A DNA stretch of 64,000 bases from Lysobacterales bacterium (GTDB lineage: Bacteria > Pseudomonadota > Gammaproteobacteria > Xanthomonadales > SZUA-5): NCBI GenBank assembly GCA_022841325.1, contig JALHRS010000002.1, forward strand, positions 121,398 through 185,397. The letters run 5' to 3'. The notes under the pieces are model-generated. The model saw only the letters and a list, made by a program, of their open reading frames with translations, was not told where the DNA came from and did not search any database. A program made the position numbers and the translations under genes. Below are positions 42,395-51,810 of the stretch, piece after piece (positions within the stretch are counted from its first letter, which is position 1; every line of letters begins with the position of its first letter).

Positions 42395-43268
42395 GTTGGC
42401 CGTCAGCGTGGTGGTGCCCACCTATCAGCGCGAACAGGTGCTGATCGACACGGCCCGGAATCTGATGGCGGCGCTGGCCGATCAGGGCGAACTCATTCTG
42501 GTGGATCAGACGCCGCAACATGAAGCCGAAGTGGCTGCGCAGCTGCAGGCCTGGCATGACTCGGGTGCGCTGCGCTGGCTGCGCCGGGTACAACCTTCGA
42601 TACCCGCTGCCATGAATGCCGGACTGCTGGCTGCCCGCGGTGCGGTCGTCATTTACGTGGACGACGATGTGATTCCCGACGAAGGCTTCATTGCGGCCCA
42701 CCTGGCCGCCCACCGGACGCATGCGAATGCGATCGTGGCTGGACGCGTACTGCAGCCTTGGCATGTAGACGGTAGCGCGCCGCTGGAAGGGCTGGCAGGT
42801 TCGCGGGCGGGGCCGATTGCCGAATTCATCGGCTGCAATTTTTCCTTTCCACGAGCCTTGGGCATGTCCATCGGAGGCTTTGACGAGCAGTTTGTCAAAG
42901 TGGCCTATCGCTTCGAGGCCGAGTTCGGCCTGCGCGCACTCAGGTCGGGTGCAACCATCCAGTTCTGGCCGACAGCAAGCCTGACGCATCTGCGGGCCGG
43001 GGCTGGCGGCACGCGCAGCTATGGCGATCATCTGCGCACCCTGCGACCCGCACATTCGGTGGGTGAGTACTACTACCTTTTGGGATCGAGACCCTCAGGC
43101 TGGCTGCTACAGGCCGGCAAACGCCTGTTCAGAAGTGCGCTGACGCGCCACCATCTGCGTCGACCGTGGTGGATTCCGGCGACGTGGATCTCTGAATTGG
43201 CCGGATTGATCTGGGCCATGCGCCTGTGGGCTCAAGGGCGGCGGCTGGTGGGTGGCGCGCATGAGTAG
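42387..43268 (+). CDS. Family 2 (GT-A) glycosyltransferase
   Basis: A 293-residue GT2 enzyme. AVSVVVPTYQREQVLIDTAR, ELILVDQTPQ, AAMNAGLLAARGAVVIYVDD DD metal region, and GFDEQFVKVAYRFEAEFGLRAL. A C-terminal hydrophobic stretch (WWIPATWISELAGLIWAMRL) may associate with the membrane. Overlaps both neighbours by 8 bp. Confidence 0.86.
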   Translation: MDELAVSVVVPTYQREQVLIDTARNLMAALADQGELILVDQTPQHEAEVAAQLQAWHDSGALRWLRRVQPSIPAAMNAGLLAARGAVVIYVDDDVIPDEGFIAAHLAAHRTHANAIVAGRVLQPWHVDGSAPLEGLAGSRAGPIAEFIGCNFSFPRALGMSIGGFDEQFVKVAYRFEAEFGLRALRSGATIQFWPTASLTHLRAGAGGTRSYGDHLRTLRPAHSVGEYYYLLGSRPSGWLLQAGKRLFRSALTRHHLRRPWWIPATWISELAGLIWAMRLWAQGRRLVGGAHE

Positions 43269-44751
43269 CGTCATGCTCGTATTCGGACTCGCGGCCCTGC
43301 CTTTGTTGTTGCTGGCGGCGAGCAATTGGCGCTATGCCTTTCTGGCAGCGATCCTCGCCGGTTTTGCGCAGGATCCCATTCGTAAGGTGCTTGCTGGACA
43401 GCCGATCACCATGGTGGTCTTCTCCGCCTTTGTGCTGATGTTTGCGCTGGTCGGCGCCATGATGAAGCATGGCATGGTCACAATGCGGCCGATGGCTGGC
43501 AATAGCCCTCGTACCCAGACCTTGCTTCGGGTGTTTGTGTTGTATGTGTTGATTCAGGCCGTGTTGGCGCTGTTGCGCTTCAAGTCGGTGATGATTCCGG
43601 CGATCGGAACGCTGGCCTACCTGCTACCGATTCCGGCGCTGTGGATGGCCTACCAGTTTGTTCGAGGCCCGGAAGATGTTCGGCGCTTTCTCAGGGTTTA
43701 TGTGGTGATCGGCGTTGTTGTCGCGCTCAGTATCTATCTGGGCAATGCGGGCTATGGGTCGCTGTTGTTCGAACCCATCGGTGGCGACCGGATCATCTTC
43801 GATCGTGTCGCGGGCATAGTCGAAACCAACTCCGGCTGGTTGCGCTCGGCTGAAGTGGCCGCGTGGCATGCCGGCGCCGTGGCCTGCATGGCCATTGTGC
43901 TTTCTGTGGCATTCGGCGGCCCATTGACCCGACTGCTGACGCCGGGGATTGTCCTGTTCTGCATCTACGCTGCCATCTTGACTGGCCGTCGCAAGGTGCT
44001 GGCCGTGGCGATGCTCTTCTGCGCCATCTACTACCTGGGCAACTACTACTTCCAGAAACGCTCCAATCGTCGCGGCGGTTTGGTCATCGTGCTGATGGTG
44101 CTATTGCTCTTGACCGGCGCATTGACGATGGCACCAGAGGCGTCAAACTTTTCACCCTACCTGGCACGAAGCAGCACGGTTTTCAGTGATGCTTGGCATA
44201 GGCTTTCAGGAATGGGTATCGGATCGATCGGAAACGGCTTGGATGCGGGCGGCTTTTTCGGAATGGGCACGGGGGCCGGCGCCCAGGGTACACAAGCTTT
44301 TGGCGCAGGAGGCGCAGCCACCGTGGGTGGCGCCTCCGAAGGTGGATTGGGCAAGATCACGGCGGAACTCGGCCTGCCAGGTCTGCTGTTGGCGGTCGCC
44401 TCGGCCTGGCTCGTCGCGCGACAGGTCCGCCGTTCCATCGGTTTGGCCGCGGCGTCCGACCCTCGCTTGCTGAAGCTGAGTCTGGGCCTGCTGGCCTTTG
44501 TTGCAGCCAACGTACCGGTGTTTGTCGGTGCGTCGCAGATCTACGGTGATCCCTTTGTGCTCATCATGTTGGGTTCGATGCTGGGTTTCGTACTCGCCGT
44601 GCCGCGAATACTTCATTTGCGACGGATACGTCAGGCTGGATCTGAATTGGCTCAGCATCCGCTCGCGCCGCCTACGTTCCGACCGGCGGCCCCTGTGGTT
44701 TCAATTCGTGGAAATCAGGAACAACGGGCTCCTCAAGGCGACTCCCGTTGA
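43261..44751 (+). CDS. Wzy / O-antigen ligase-like polytopic membrane protein
   Basis: A 496-residue protein with about 11 membrane segments. Typical Wzy/WaaL-family features are the long periplasmic loop and the segment SEGGLGKITAELGLPGLLLA, plus AAILTGRRKVLAVAMLF, which corresponds to the SRR/SRG helix of the family. A Gly/Ala-rich loop (FGMGTGAGAQGTQAFGAGGA) is unusual. The gene overlaps the GT2 gene by 8 bp. Two such proteins (see 14330) in a locus with an ABC exporter is not the usual arrangement. Confidence 0.78.
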   Translation: MSSVMLVFGLAALPLLLLAASNWRYAFLAAILAGFAQDPIRKVLAGQPITMVVFSAFVLMFALVGAMMKHGMVTMRPMAGNSPRTQTLLRVFVLYVLIQAVLALLRFKSVMIPAIGTLAYLLPIPALWMAYQFVRGPEDVRRFLRVYVVIGVVVALSIYLGNAGYGSLLFEPIGGDRIIFDRVAGIVETNSGWLRSAEVAAWHAGAVACMAIVLSVAFGGPLTRLLTPGIVLFCIYAAILTGRRKVLAVAMLFCAIYYLGNYYFQKRSNRRGGLVIVLMVLLLLTGALTMAPEASNFSPYLARSSTVFSDAWHRLSGMGIGSIGNGLDAGGFFGMGTGAGAQGTQAFGAGGAATVGGASEGGLGKITAELGLPGLLLAVASAWLVARQVRRSIGLAAASDPRLLKLSLGLLAFVAANVPVFVGASQIYGDPFVLIMLGSMLGFVLAVPRILHLRRIRQAGSELAQHPLAPPTFRPAAPVVSIRGNQEQRAPQGDSR

Positions 44752-44783
44752 TCCTGGCGTCGTACAGACGGGATGCCACGTAG

Positions 44784-45908
44784 TTGCGTCTGCTGCATGT
44801 GGTTCCCACCTATCTCCCCGCCACCCGCTACGGTGGACCGATTCACTCGGTTCACGGCCTGTGCAAAGCGCTGGTGCAGCAAGGCCACGAGGTGCATGTC
44901 TACACCAGCAGCCTCGATGGGGCGGGGCGTCTTGATGTGCTCGAAAATCAGCCGGTCGATCTGGATGGGGTCAAGATCTGGTACTTCCGGTGCCTTTGGA
45001 CTCCGGTGTGCTGGTTGCCGCAGATGGCGACTATGCTGAAACGCGCAATGCCTGAATTCGATGCCGTGCATCTGCATTCCGTGTTTCTGTGGCCGATGGC
45101 CAAGGCTGCCGAGATGGCTCGGCGTCAGGGCGTGCCCTATGTGCTGTCACCGCGTGGCATGCTGGTGCCGGAGCTGATCCACAGCCGCAGCAGCTGGCGC
45201 AAGCGGCTGTGGATACGCTGGATCGAGCGCCGCAATCTGCGGGCAGCGCGAGCGATCCATCTGACCAGCGCTACCGAAACCGCGGACTTGCAACGATGCG
45301 GGCTGAATCTGGCGCCCCTGGTCGAGATTCCCAATGGCGTGGACTATCCGGATTCGGTCGAACGGCGGCCTGGAAACGGCGAATTGCTGTTTCTGGGACG
45401 CTTGTCCTGGAAGAAGAATCTGAGCGCGCTGGTGGGCGCGTTGGCGCTGGTGCCAGAAGCCAGGCTGACCTTGGCCGGACCCGATGACGAAGGTATTGCG
45501 CCTGCACTGCTGGAGCAGGCCAAAGAGGCCGGATGTGGCGAGCGCTTGTGCTGGATCGGTGCCGTCGACGACCCCCGGAAGGCCGAGCTCTTCGCCCGGA
45601 GCTGCGGTCTGGTGTTGCCGTCGATCAACGAGAACTTTGGCAATGTGGTGGTCGAGGCCATGGCGCACGGATTGCCAGTGATCGTGACGCCGGGTGTCGG
45701 CGCACGTGAGGTGGTCGAAGCGTCCGGGGCAGGCTGGGTCGCCAGCGGGAATACGGCGCCGCAACTGGCGGACAGCATTCGCGAGCTGCTGGGCGATCGG
45801 GTTGTCGCGGAGGATAGAGGGGCGCAAGGTCGACGCTACGCGCGCGCTCAACTCAGCTGGGACGGTATCGCCCAGCGCATGGCCGAGGTCTATCGCAGCG
45901 GTGCTTGA
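44784..45908 (+). CDS. Family 4 (GT-B) glycosyltransferase
   Basis: A 374-residue GT-B enzyme. LLHVVPTYLPATRYGGPIHS with the GG loop, VPYVLSPRGMLVPELIHSRS, ELLFLGRLSWKKNLSALVGA, and NENFGNVVVEAMAHGLPVIV with E-x7-E. TTG start at 44784. Overlaps the following gene by 8 bp. Confidence 0.9.
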   Translation: MRLLHVVPTYLPATRYGGPIHSVHGLCKALVQQGHEVHVYTSSLDGAGRLDVLENQPVDLDGVKIWYFRCLWTPVCWLPQMATMLKRAMPEFDAVHLHSVFLWPMAKAAEMARRQGVPYVLSPRGMLVPELIHSRSSWRKRLWIRWIERRNLRAARAIHLTSATETADLQRCGLNLAPLVEIPNGVDYPDSVERRPGNGELLFLGRLSWKKNLSALVGALALVPEARLTLAGPDDEGIAPALLEQAKEAGCGERLCWIGAVDDPRKAELFARSCGLVLPSINENFGNVVVEAMAHGLPVIVTPGVGAREVVEASGAGWVASGNTAPQLADSIRELLGDRVVAEDRGAQGRRYARAQLSWDGIAQRMAEVYRSGA

Positions 45909-46689
45909 TCAGATCACGCCTCTGGTCATCACCTACAACGAAGAGGCCAATCTGCAGCGCACTCTCGCGGCCTTGTCCTGGGCTCGCCGGGTGGTGCTGC
46001 TCGACAGTGGCAGTCAGGATGAAACTCGGGCGATTGCCCACCGGTTTGCCAATGTCGATTGGCGTGAGCGTGCCTTCGATCATCATGCCGGGCAGTGCAA
46101 TCACGCGCTGGAGCATTTGCTGGCTGACGCGCCCTTCGTGCTGTCCATGGACGCCGACTATGTGCTCACGCCCGAACTGATCAGTGAGCTGGCCGAACTG
46201 AAGCCGCCAGATGCGGTGGCCGGCTACCGCATCCGTTTCCGATACTGCGTCAACGGCGTGCCGCTGCGCGGTACGTTGTACCCGGCCAGAATCTGCCTGT
46301 ACCGACCGAATCGGGCGCGCTATCGCCAGCAGGGGCACGCCCATTTTCTGGAACTGGATGGCCCGGTCGAGACCTTGCAATCGCCTATCCTGCACGACGA
46401 TCGCAAACCGCGTTCCGATTTTCCTCGACGCCAGCAGCGCTACGCCGAGATGGAGGCACGCTATCTGCTGTCGCAAAGCTGGGGCAGTCTGGATTGGAGA
46501 AAACGCATACGCCGATTGTTGCTGATCGCGCCCTGGCTGGTGCCCGCCTACGTGCTGTTCGCGCAGGGGCTGATCCTGGACGGACGTGCGGGTTGGCGCT
46601 ATGCCTACGAACGATTCGTGGCCGAGCGTGCGATCGCTGCTGCACTGTTTCGTCGAATGTTGGCACCTGAGAAGCGTTCATCGCCATGA
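45901..46689 (+). CDS. Family 2 glycosyltransferase (WaaE/KdtX-like)
   Basis: A 262-residue GT2 enzyme resembling LPS core transferases of the WaaE type. LDQITPLVITYNEEANLQRTL, RRVVLLDSGSQDETRAIAHR, ERAFDHHAGQCNHALEHLL and VLSMDADYVLTPELISEL carry the DxD site. GTG at 45901 gives the proper N terminus and an 8-bp overlap with the preceding gene. Confidence 0.86.
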   Translation: MLDQITPLVITYNEEANLQRTLAALSWARRVVLLDSGSQDETRAIAHRFANVDWRERAFDHHAGQCNHALEHLLADAPFVLSMDADYVLTPELISELAELKPPDAVAGYRIRFRYCVNGVPLRGTLYPARICLYRPNRARYRQQGHAHFLELDGPVETLQSPILHDDRKPRSDFPRRQQRYAEMEARYLLSQSWGSLDWRKRIRRLLLIAPWLVPAYVLFAQGLILDGRAGWRYAYERFVAERAIAAALFRRMLAPEKRSSP

Positions 46690-46711
46690 AGCACCACTCC
46701 CAGAGACTCTT

Positions 46712-46741
46712 GTGGGTTCGAGCTTGCTCGAACGCTTCTGC
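46712..46741. repeat. Single REP element, GTTCGAG-CTTG-CTCGAAC type
   Basis: GTGG + GTTCGAG-CTTG-CTCGAAC + GCTTC, standing alone in the 201-bp gap before the carbamoyltransferase gene. Otherwise the gap shows nothing recognisable. Confidence 0.8.
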
Positions 46742-46890
46742 TTCGGCTTCTCAAAGCGCAACAGCAACTGCACCAGCGTGTGAGCCAGCTCATACCCACC
46801 GAAACGGGAGCAGCCTGAACTCAGCCCCGCTTTTCCTCCCGAAGGCAACCAGCACCTTCGCGGGCCAATAGAATCCAACAAGAGCCTTTG

Positions 46891-48648
46891 ATGATCGTAC
46901 TCGGACTAAATGCTTTCCACGCCGACTCCGCAGCGGCACTGTTGGTCGACGGCCGCCTGGTGGCTGCGGTCGAAGAGGAGCGCTTTCGGCGCATCAAGCA
47001 CTGGGCCGGCTTTCCCAGCCAGGCGATAGACTGGTGCCTGAGCAGTGCTGGCCTGTCGCTGAAGGATGTGGATGTCATCGCGGTCAATACCGATCCCAAG
47101 GCGGGTCGTCTGGCTCGCGCAGCCTATTCCGTCAGGCATCTGCCGTCGCCGGCGATGGTGCTCGATCGCCTGCGTGCGCGCCGCAAGCGGATGTCCATCG
47201 AGCAGCATCTGGCCGTCGCATTTCCCGGGCAGGTGTGTCGTGCCCGGATCCGCCCGATTGAGCATCATCTGGCGCATCTGGCCTCGGCCTATTACCCGTC
47301 CGGATTCGATCGCGCCGTGGCCTTGTCGGTGGACGGTTTCGGCGATTTCGCCAGCGCCGCCTGGGGCGTCGGCATCAACGGCCGGATCGCCGTCGACGGC
47401 AAGGTGCGCTTCCCGCATTCGCTGGGCGTCTTTTACCAGGCGCTCACGCAGTACCTTGGGTTTCCACATTACGGCGACGAGTACAAGGTCATGGGACTTG
47501 CGCCATATGGCCGGCCGACACAGGTCGAAGCCCTCAGCAAGCTGGTTCAGCCAGCCACTCGCGGCATCGGTTTTGCGCTGGATACCCGCTACTTCCGGCA
47601 TCACCGCGAGCGCATCGCCTATGACTGGGAAGATGGCTCGCCAATGTTCGATCGATTGTATTCACGCGAGCTGGAAGCCCTGTTGGGCCCGGCCCGCGAC
47701 CCCAAGGCTGCGCTGACCCAGCAGCACATGGATCTGGCGCGTTCGGTCCAGACGGTGTTCGAAGAGTGCTACCTGAGCATGATCAATGCACTGTCGAAGG
47801 AATACGACACCGATGCCCTGGTGGTGGCGGGTGGCTGCGCCCAGAACTCGGTGGCCAACGGCTTGATCACCCAGCGCACGCCGTTCAAGCGTGTCTACGT
47901 CGCAGCGGCCGGATACGATGCCGGCGGTGCCGTGGGCGCGGCCTATGCTGCTGCGGCGCTGCACAACGAGGCGGTCGTCCCCGAACGTTCCGCTTATCTG
48001 GGACCGAGCTACAGCGACGATCAGATTGCGCAGGAGCTTGAGTCGCATCGTGATGAGATTGAGGCGGCGGGCTGCACCGTGGCCCATCAGCCCGACGAAA
48101 GCCTACTGATCGCCGATGCCGCCAAACGCATTGCCGCCGGCCAAGTCGTCGGCTGGTTCCAGGGACGTCTGGAGTGGGGCCCACGAGCACTCGGCAATCG
48201 GTCCATCCTGGCCGATCCGCGTCGCGCCGACATGAAGGACATCATCAACCAGAAGATCAAACGTCGGGAGTCCTTCCGCCCCTTCGCGCCATCGATCCTG
48301 CGTGAAGCGGTGGCTGACTGGTTCGAGCAGGACGAAGACGTGCCCTATATGTCGATGGTGCTGCCGATCCGTGCAGCGCGCCGGGAACAGATACCGGCGG
48401 TGACGCATGTAGACGGCAGCGGGCGATTGCAAACCGTCGATGCCGAGCACAATCCGCGCTACGCGGCCTTGATCGCGGAGTTCGCCCGACTGGCCGGCGT
48501 GCCCATCGTGCTGAACACCTCCTTCAACGAAAACGAGCCGGTGGTTTGCCGCCCGGTTGAGGCGCTGCAATGCATGCTGCGCACCGAGATGGATGTGGTG
48601 TTTCTGGGCAACTGGTGTGTGAGCCGCAGGGCCGCCAGTGCAAGCTGA
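46891..48648 (+). CDS. NodU/CmcH-family carbamoyltransferase
   Basis: A 585-residue carbamoyltransferase that uses carbamoyl phosphate and ATP to carbamoylate hydroxyls (NodU on Nod factor, TobZ on tobramycin). The N-terminal Kae1-like domain shows LGLNAFHADSAAALL, AVEEERFRRIKHWAGFP, IEHHLAHLASAYYPSGFDRA (metal-binding His residues) and ALSVDGFGDFAS; then GDEYKVMGLAPYG and VVAGGCAQNSVANG. The C-terminal YrdC-like part shows GRLEWGPRALGNRSILADPR, ESFRPFAPSIL and LNTSFNENEPVV. ATG at 46891; a TTG lies just before. A carbamoylated sugar in the glycan is the inference. Confidence 0.93.
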   Translation: MIVLGLNAFHADSAAALLVDGRLVAAVEEERFRRIKHWAGFPSQAIDWCLSSAGLSLKDVDVIAVNTDPKAGRLARAAYSVRHLPSPAMVLDRLRARRKRMSIEQHLAVAFPGQVCRARIRPIEHHLAHLASAYYPSGFDRAVALSVDGFGDFASAAWGVGINGRIAVDGKVRFPHSLGVFYQALTQYLGFPHYGDEYKVMGLAPYGRPTQVEALSKLVQPATRGIGFALDTRYFRHHRERIAYDWEDGSPMFDRLYSRELEALLGPARDPKAALTQQHMDLARSVQTVFEECYLSMINALSKEYDTDALVVAGGCAQNSVANGLITQRTPFKRVYVAAAGYDAGGAVGAAYAAAALHNEAVVPERSAYLGPSYSDDQIAQELESHRDEIEAAGCTVAHQPDESLLIADAAKRIAAGQVVGWFQGRLEWGPRALGNRSILADPRRADMKDIINQKIKRRESFRPFAPSILREAVADWFEQDEDVPYMSMVLPIRAARREQIPAVTHVDGSGRLQTVDAEHNPRYAALIAEFARLAGVPIVLNTSFNENEPVVCRPVEALQCMLRTEMDVVFLGNWCVSRRAASAS

Positions 48649-49885
48649 GTCGGCGCAGGGTGCATCAGGGACCAGACCGGTTCGCGTTGCCGTATTGAAC
48701 ACGCATCCGATCCAGTACTTTGCGCCGCTATACGCCTACATCACCAAGAACGAACCCGGCATAGACCTCACGGCGCTCTACTGCAGCGACTACAGCCTGC
48801 GCGGCGCAGTGGACGAGGGCTTCTCACAAGCCGTGCGATGGGATATCGATCTGCGCTCAGGCTATCGGCACGAGTTTCTGGGGAGCGCCGCCCGCAAACG
48901 GGTACCGGGAGGATTCTTCTCCCTGATCGTCCCACAGATCTGGCGTGAAATTCGCAGCGGCAAATACGATGTGCTGTGGTTGCACGGCTATGGTTACTTC
49001 GCCTGTGTACTCGCCTTTCTGGCGGCGAAATCCATCGGTATGCGGGTGCTCCTTCGCGGCGAAACCCACCTGCAACTTCAGCGCAGCGGCTGGCGACGAC
49101 GCGTCAGAGACCGGGTGCTGCGATGGTGTTTCCAGCGGGTCGACGGCTTCCTTGCCATCGGTAGCCGCAATCGCGACTACTACCGTGCCATGGGCGTGCC
49201 CGACGAGCGCATCCACATCGTGCCCTACACGGTCGACAACGAGCGTTTCATCGCTGCCTCGACGCTGTCTACCGAAGAACGCACCGAGGTGCGGAAGAGG
49301 CTCGGCTTCCCGGCGGACCTCCCGGTAGTGCTGTACGCCTCCAAACTGGTCGAACGCAAGCATCCACACACGCTGATGCGCGCCATCGGCCAACTGCAGC
49401 GCGCAGGCGTCGCAGTCGGACTCTGCCTGATCGGATCCGGATCCATGGAATCAGAGCTGCGCGAACTGGCGAGAACGCTGCGGCTGCAGCACACCGTGTT
49501 CCTTGGCTTTCTAAACCAAAGCGAACTGCCCCGGGCCTATGCGGCGAGCGATGTCTTTGTCCTGGCAGCCGAGTCAGAGCCCTGGGGACTGGTGGTGAAC
49601 GAAGTGATGTGCGCCGGTCTGCCGGTCGTGGCCTCTGAAGAACTGGGCTGCGCTCCCGACCTGGTGAAGCCAGGGGAGAACGGATTGCAGGTCGTCGCCG
49701 GGGACATCGGCGGTCTCGCAGAAGCTCTGCGTCTCATCCTCGTCGACACACCACTGCGAATACAGATGAGTCTGGCCAGCCGCCGTCGGATCCACGACTG
49801 GAGCTACGCTGAGTGCGCTGCCGGCCTTCGCCATGCACTCATCGCCGCAGAGTCGGCCATCAAGAAGCCCGCTGAGCACCGATAG
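48638..49885 (+). CDS. Family 4 (GT-B) glycosyltransferase
   Basis: A 415-residue GT-B enzyme. RVAVLNTHPIQYFAPLYAYI at the N terminus (family start seen in many exopolysaccharide transferases), YDVLWLHGYGYF, VVLYASKLVERKHPHTLMRA, and ESEPWGLVVNEVMCAGLPVV with E-x7-E. GTG at 48638 overlaps the carbamoyltransferase gene by 11 bp. Confidence 0.9.
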   Translation: MQAESAQGASGTRPVRVAVLNTHPIQYFAPLYAYITKNEPGIDLTALYCSDYSLRGAVDEGFSQAVRWDIDLRSGYRHEFLGSAARKRVPGGFFSLIVPQIWREIRSGKYDVLWLHGYGYFACVLAFLAAKSIGMRVLLRGETHLQLQRSGWRRRVRDRVLRWCFQRVDGFLAIGSRNRDYYRAMGVPDERIHIVPYTVDNERFIAASTLSTEERTEVRKRLGFPADLPVVLYASKLVERKHPHTLMRAIGQLQRAGVAVGLCLIGSGSMESELRELARTLRLQHTVFLGFLNQSELPRAYAASDVFVLAAESEPWGLVVNEVMCAGLPVVASEELGCAPDLVKPGENGLQVVAGDIGGLAEALRLILVDTPLRIQMSLASRRRIHDWSYAECAAGLRHALIAAESAIKKPAEHR

Positions 49886-49895
49886 GAGAAATACC

Positions 49896-50585
49896 CTGAG
49901 CCTGTTCGCCGACAAGAACGCATTCGACCCCAACCGAGACTCCAAGATGCCGGTAAGGCGCGGGCCGTTCTGGCTGGTGTTGCGCGCGTTGGCGGCCTTC
50001 TTCTCCCTGCTGATCTCGCGGCATCCGAGTGACGCCCTTACCTGGCTGCGGTCCATGTACCTGAGGAGGCGCCCTCTGCGGATGGCAATCCCCTGGCTCA
50101 CCTTTGATGCCATCCGGCATATCAAGGCCAATCTGCCAGACGATGCAAGAGTCTTTGAGTTCGGTAGCGGCCATTCCACCTTGTTCTGGCTCTCCAGAGG
50201 TGCGCACGTCACATCGGTAGAGGACGACGAAGCATGGTATGAGCTGATGAACAACACTCTGGCGGAGCGAGGGATCAATGGCTGCCAACTAGTCCATGCG
50301 CCAACGCTGGACACCTATGTGGGTGCGATCGCGCGATGTCAGCCACAAAGCCTGGATTTGATTCTCGTCGACGGCGCGCATCGCCGAGACTGCGTAGCGG
50401 CGGCGATACCGTACTTGAAGCCAGGTGGGATGTTGGTGGTGGACAACACAGATTGGCATTGGTTTCGTGAGGCGCCGATTCAGGGAATTCCAGCCGAATG
50501 GCCGAGGCTGACGTTTGCAGGATATGGTCCGATGTTGGGGCATCGAAGTGAAACGACGGTCTGGTGCAGCGCGAATGGGTGTTGA
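49896..50585 (+). CDS. Class I SAM-dependent methyltransferase-like protein, probable CTG start
   Basis: A Rossmann methyltransferase-like protein. ARVFEFGSGHSTLFWLSRGA is motif I, HVTSVEDDEAWYELM the second acid, LDLILVDGAHRRDCVAAAI and GGMLVVDNTDWHWF follow. A hydrophobic segment near residues 25-40 may touch the membrane. AGGAG at 49884-49888 lies exactly 7 bp before a CTG (49896), and the following 17 codons have normal coding bias, so a CTG start (229 residues) looks better than ATG at 49947 (212 residues). Not FkbM-type. Target unknown; probably a glycan or lipid-linked precursor. Confidence 0.72.
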   Translation: MSLFADKNAFDPNRDSKMPVRRGPFWLVLRALAAFFSLLISRHPSDALTWLRSMYLRRRPLRMAIPWLTFDAIRHIKANLPDDARVFEFGSGHSTLFWLSRGAHVTSVEDDEAWYELMNNTLAERGINGCQLVHAPTLDTYVGAIARCQPQSLDLILVDGAHRRDCVAAAIPYLKPGGMLVVDNTDWHWFREAPIQGIPAEWPRLTFAGYGPMLGHRSETTVWCSANGC

Positions 50586-51732
50586 CGCCATAACGCCGAC
50601 CGCAAACCAAACTCACCCAAAGCGATATCTTGAGCTTGACGGGTTGCGTGGAATTGCAATCGGAATGGTCTTGATCTATCACTATTTCACAACTATCTTG
50701 GTTGCGCAGCCACCGCAAACGATCCTGAGTTACGCAAGAGCCGCCACGGGATTTTTTTGGGGTGGCGTGGATCTGTTCTTTGTATTGTCGGGATTTCTGG
50801 TCGCAACTGTTTTTCTGAACGACCTAGAGAATAAATCCCCATTACGCGCCTTCTATTTGCGTCGTACAGCGCGAATATTGCCCCTCTATTGGGTGGTGCT
50901 ATTTGTGGCGATGATTCTCACCATGCTTCCAGGTGGGCTGGGGGCTCTGACCCATGGGAACTACCCAGCTTGGATCTACTTGCTATTTCTCCAGAACTTC
51001 GAATTATCCAGCACCGGAAGTTTCGGCGGAATATGGCTCGCTCCAACCTGGTCGCTCGCCATAGAGGAACAATTCTATCTGGTTTTGCCAATAATAATGC
51101 TTGCCAGGTCTGCGCGTTGGGTGGTCGTGATTGCCATCGTAGCCATTGTTGTTAGTTGCATATCGAGATATCATCACGATTTTCCATCAAATTATAGCCT
51201 GCCCTATTGCCGGACTGACGGCCTTGCAATGGGTGTCCTGGTTGCACACCTTTGGGCAGCTCCGAAGGGCCGCGAGTGGTTATGCAGGAATAGAACGATG
51301 CTGCATGCAGCGCTCTATCTTACAGGCGCCTGCGCCGCTTATGCTGTGGCCGTCAATCGCAATGCTGGTGGTGTCGCAAATCACCTCGCGCTCGCTGTTT
51401 TCTTTTCGATTGCCTTGATCAGTGCGCTTTCGCAGGCTGCGAGATATCTAAGTTCCCTGCTTCGTTTCCGCTCCTTGGTGTGGCTTGGACGTAGATCCTA
51501 TCCCATATACCTGTTCCATTTTGGGATACTTGGAATCGGCTTTGAACTCAATGATCGCGGGATTTATATTGAGGACCGTGCGGGCGTTCTCATTGCTTTG
51601 ATTGCGCTAGTCGCTACACTGGCACTGAGCGAGGTAGCGCATCGTTGGATTGAGAAGCCGGCAATCTCCTTGGGTCGAAAGTTGGCGGCTCAAGTTTCGA
51701 AACCAGATCATGGTTTAGCTGCTCATGCATAA
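50575..51732 (+). CDS. OafA/YrhL-type acyltransferase (acyltransferase 3 family)
   Basis: A 385-residue integral membrane O-acyltransferase with about 10 helices. RYLELDGLRGIAIGMVLIYH gives the R/H active-site motif; GVDLFFVLSGFLVATVFL, FYLRRTARILPLYWVVL and PTWSLAIEEQFYLVLP are the family hallmarks; HRWIEKPAISLGR closes it. Such enzymes acetylate or otherwise acylate surface glycans using acyl-CoA. ATG at 50575 overlaps the previous gene by 11 bp. Codon use becomes AT-richer from here to about 56 kb. Confidence 0.93.
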   Translation: MGVDAITPTANQTHPKRYLELDGLRGIAIGMVLIYHYFTTILVAQPPQTILSYARAATGFFWGGVDLFFVLSGFLVATVFLNDLENKSPLRAFYLRRTARILPLYWVVLFVAMILTMLPGGLGALTHGNYPAWIYLLFLQNFELSSTGSFGGIWLAPTWSLAIEEQFYLVLPIIMLARSARWVVVIAIVAIVVSCISRYHHDFPSNYSLPYCRTDGLAMGVLVAHLWAAPKGREWLCRNRTMLHAALYLTGACAAYAVAVNRNAGGVANHLALAVFFSIALISALSQAARYLSSLLRFRSLVWLGRRSYPIYLFHFGILGIGFELNDRGIYIEDRAGVLIALIALVATLALSEVAHRWIEKPAISLGRKLAAQVSKPDHGLAAHA

Positions 51733-51810
51733 TGCGCAGCAATCGGCGCTAGGGAAGAGACATTCCGAATTCAACAGACGCAAGTCGCTTGCCAAAATTG
51801 GTGGTGAACT

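Noticed and set aside
42760..42780. GGTAGCG-like sequence resembling an RfaH ops element
   Set aside because: It is inside a glycosyltransferase coding region with no leader context; a chance match in GC-rich DNA.
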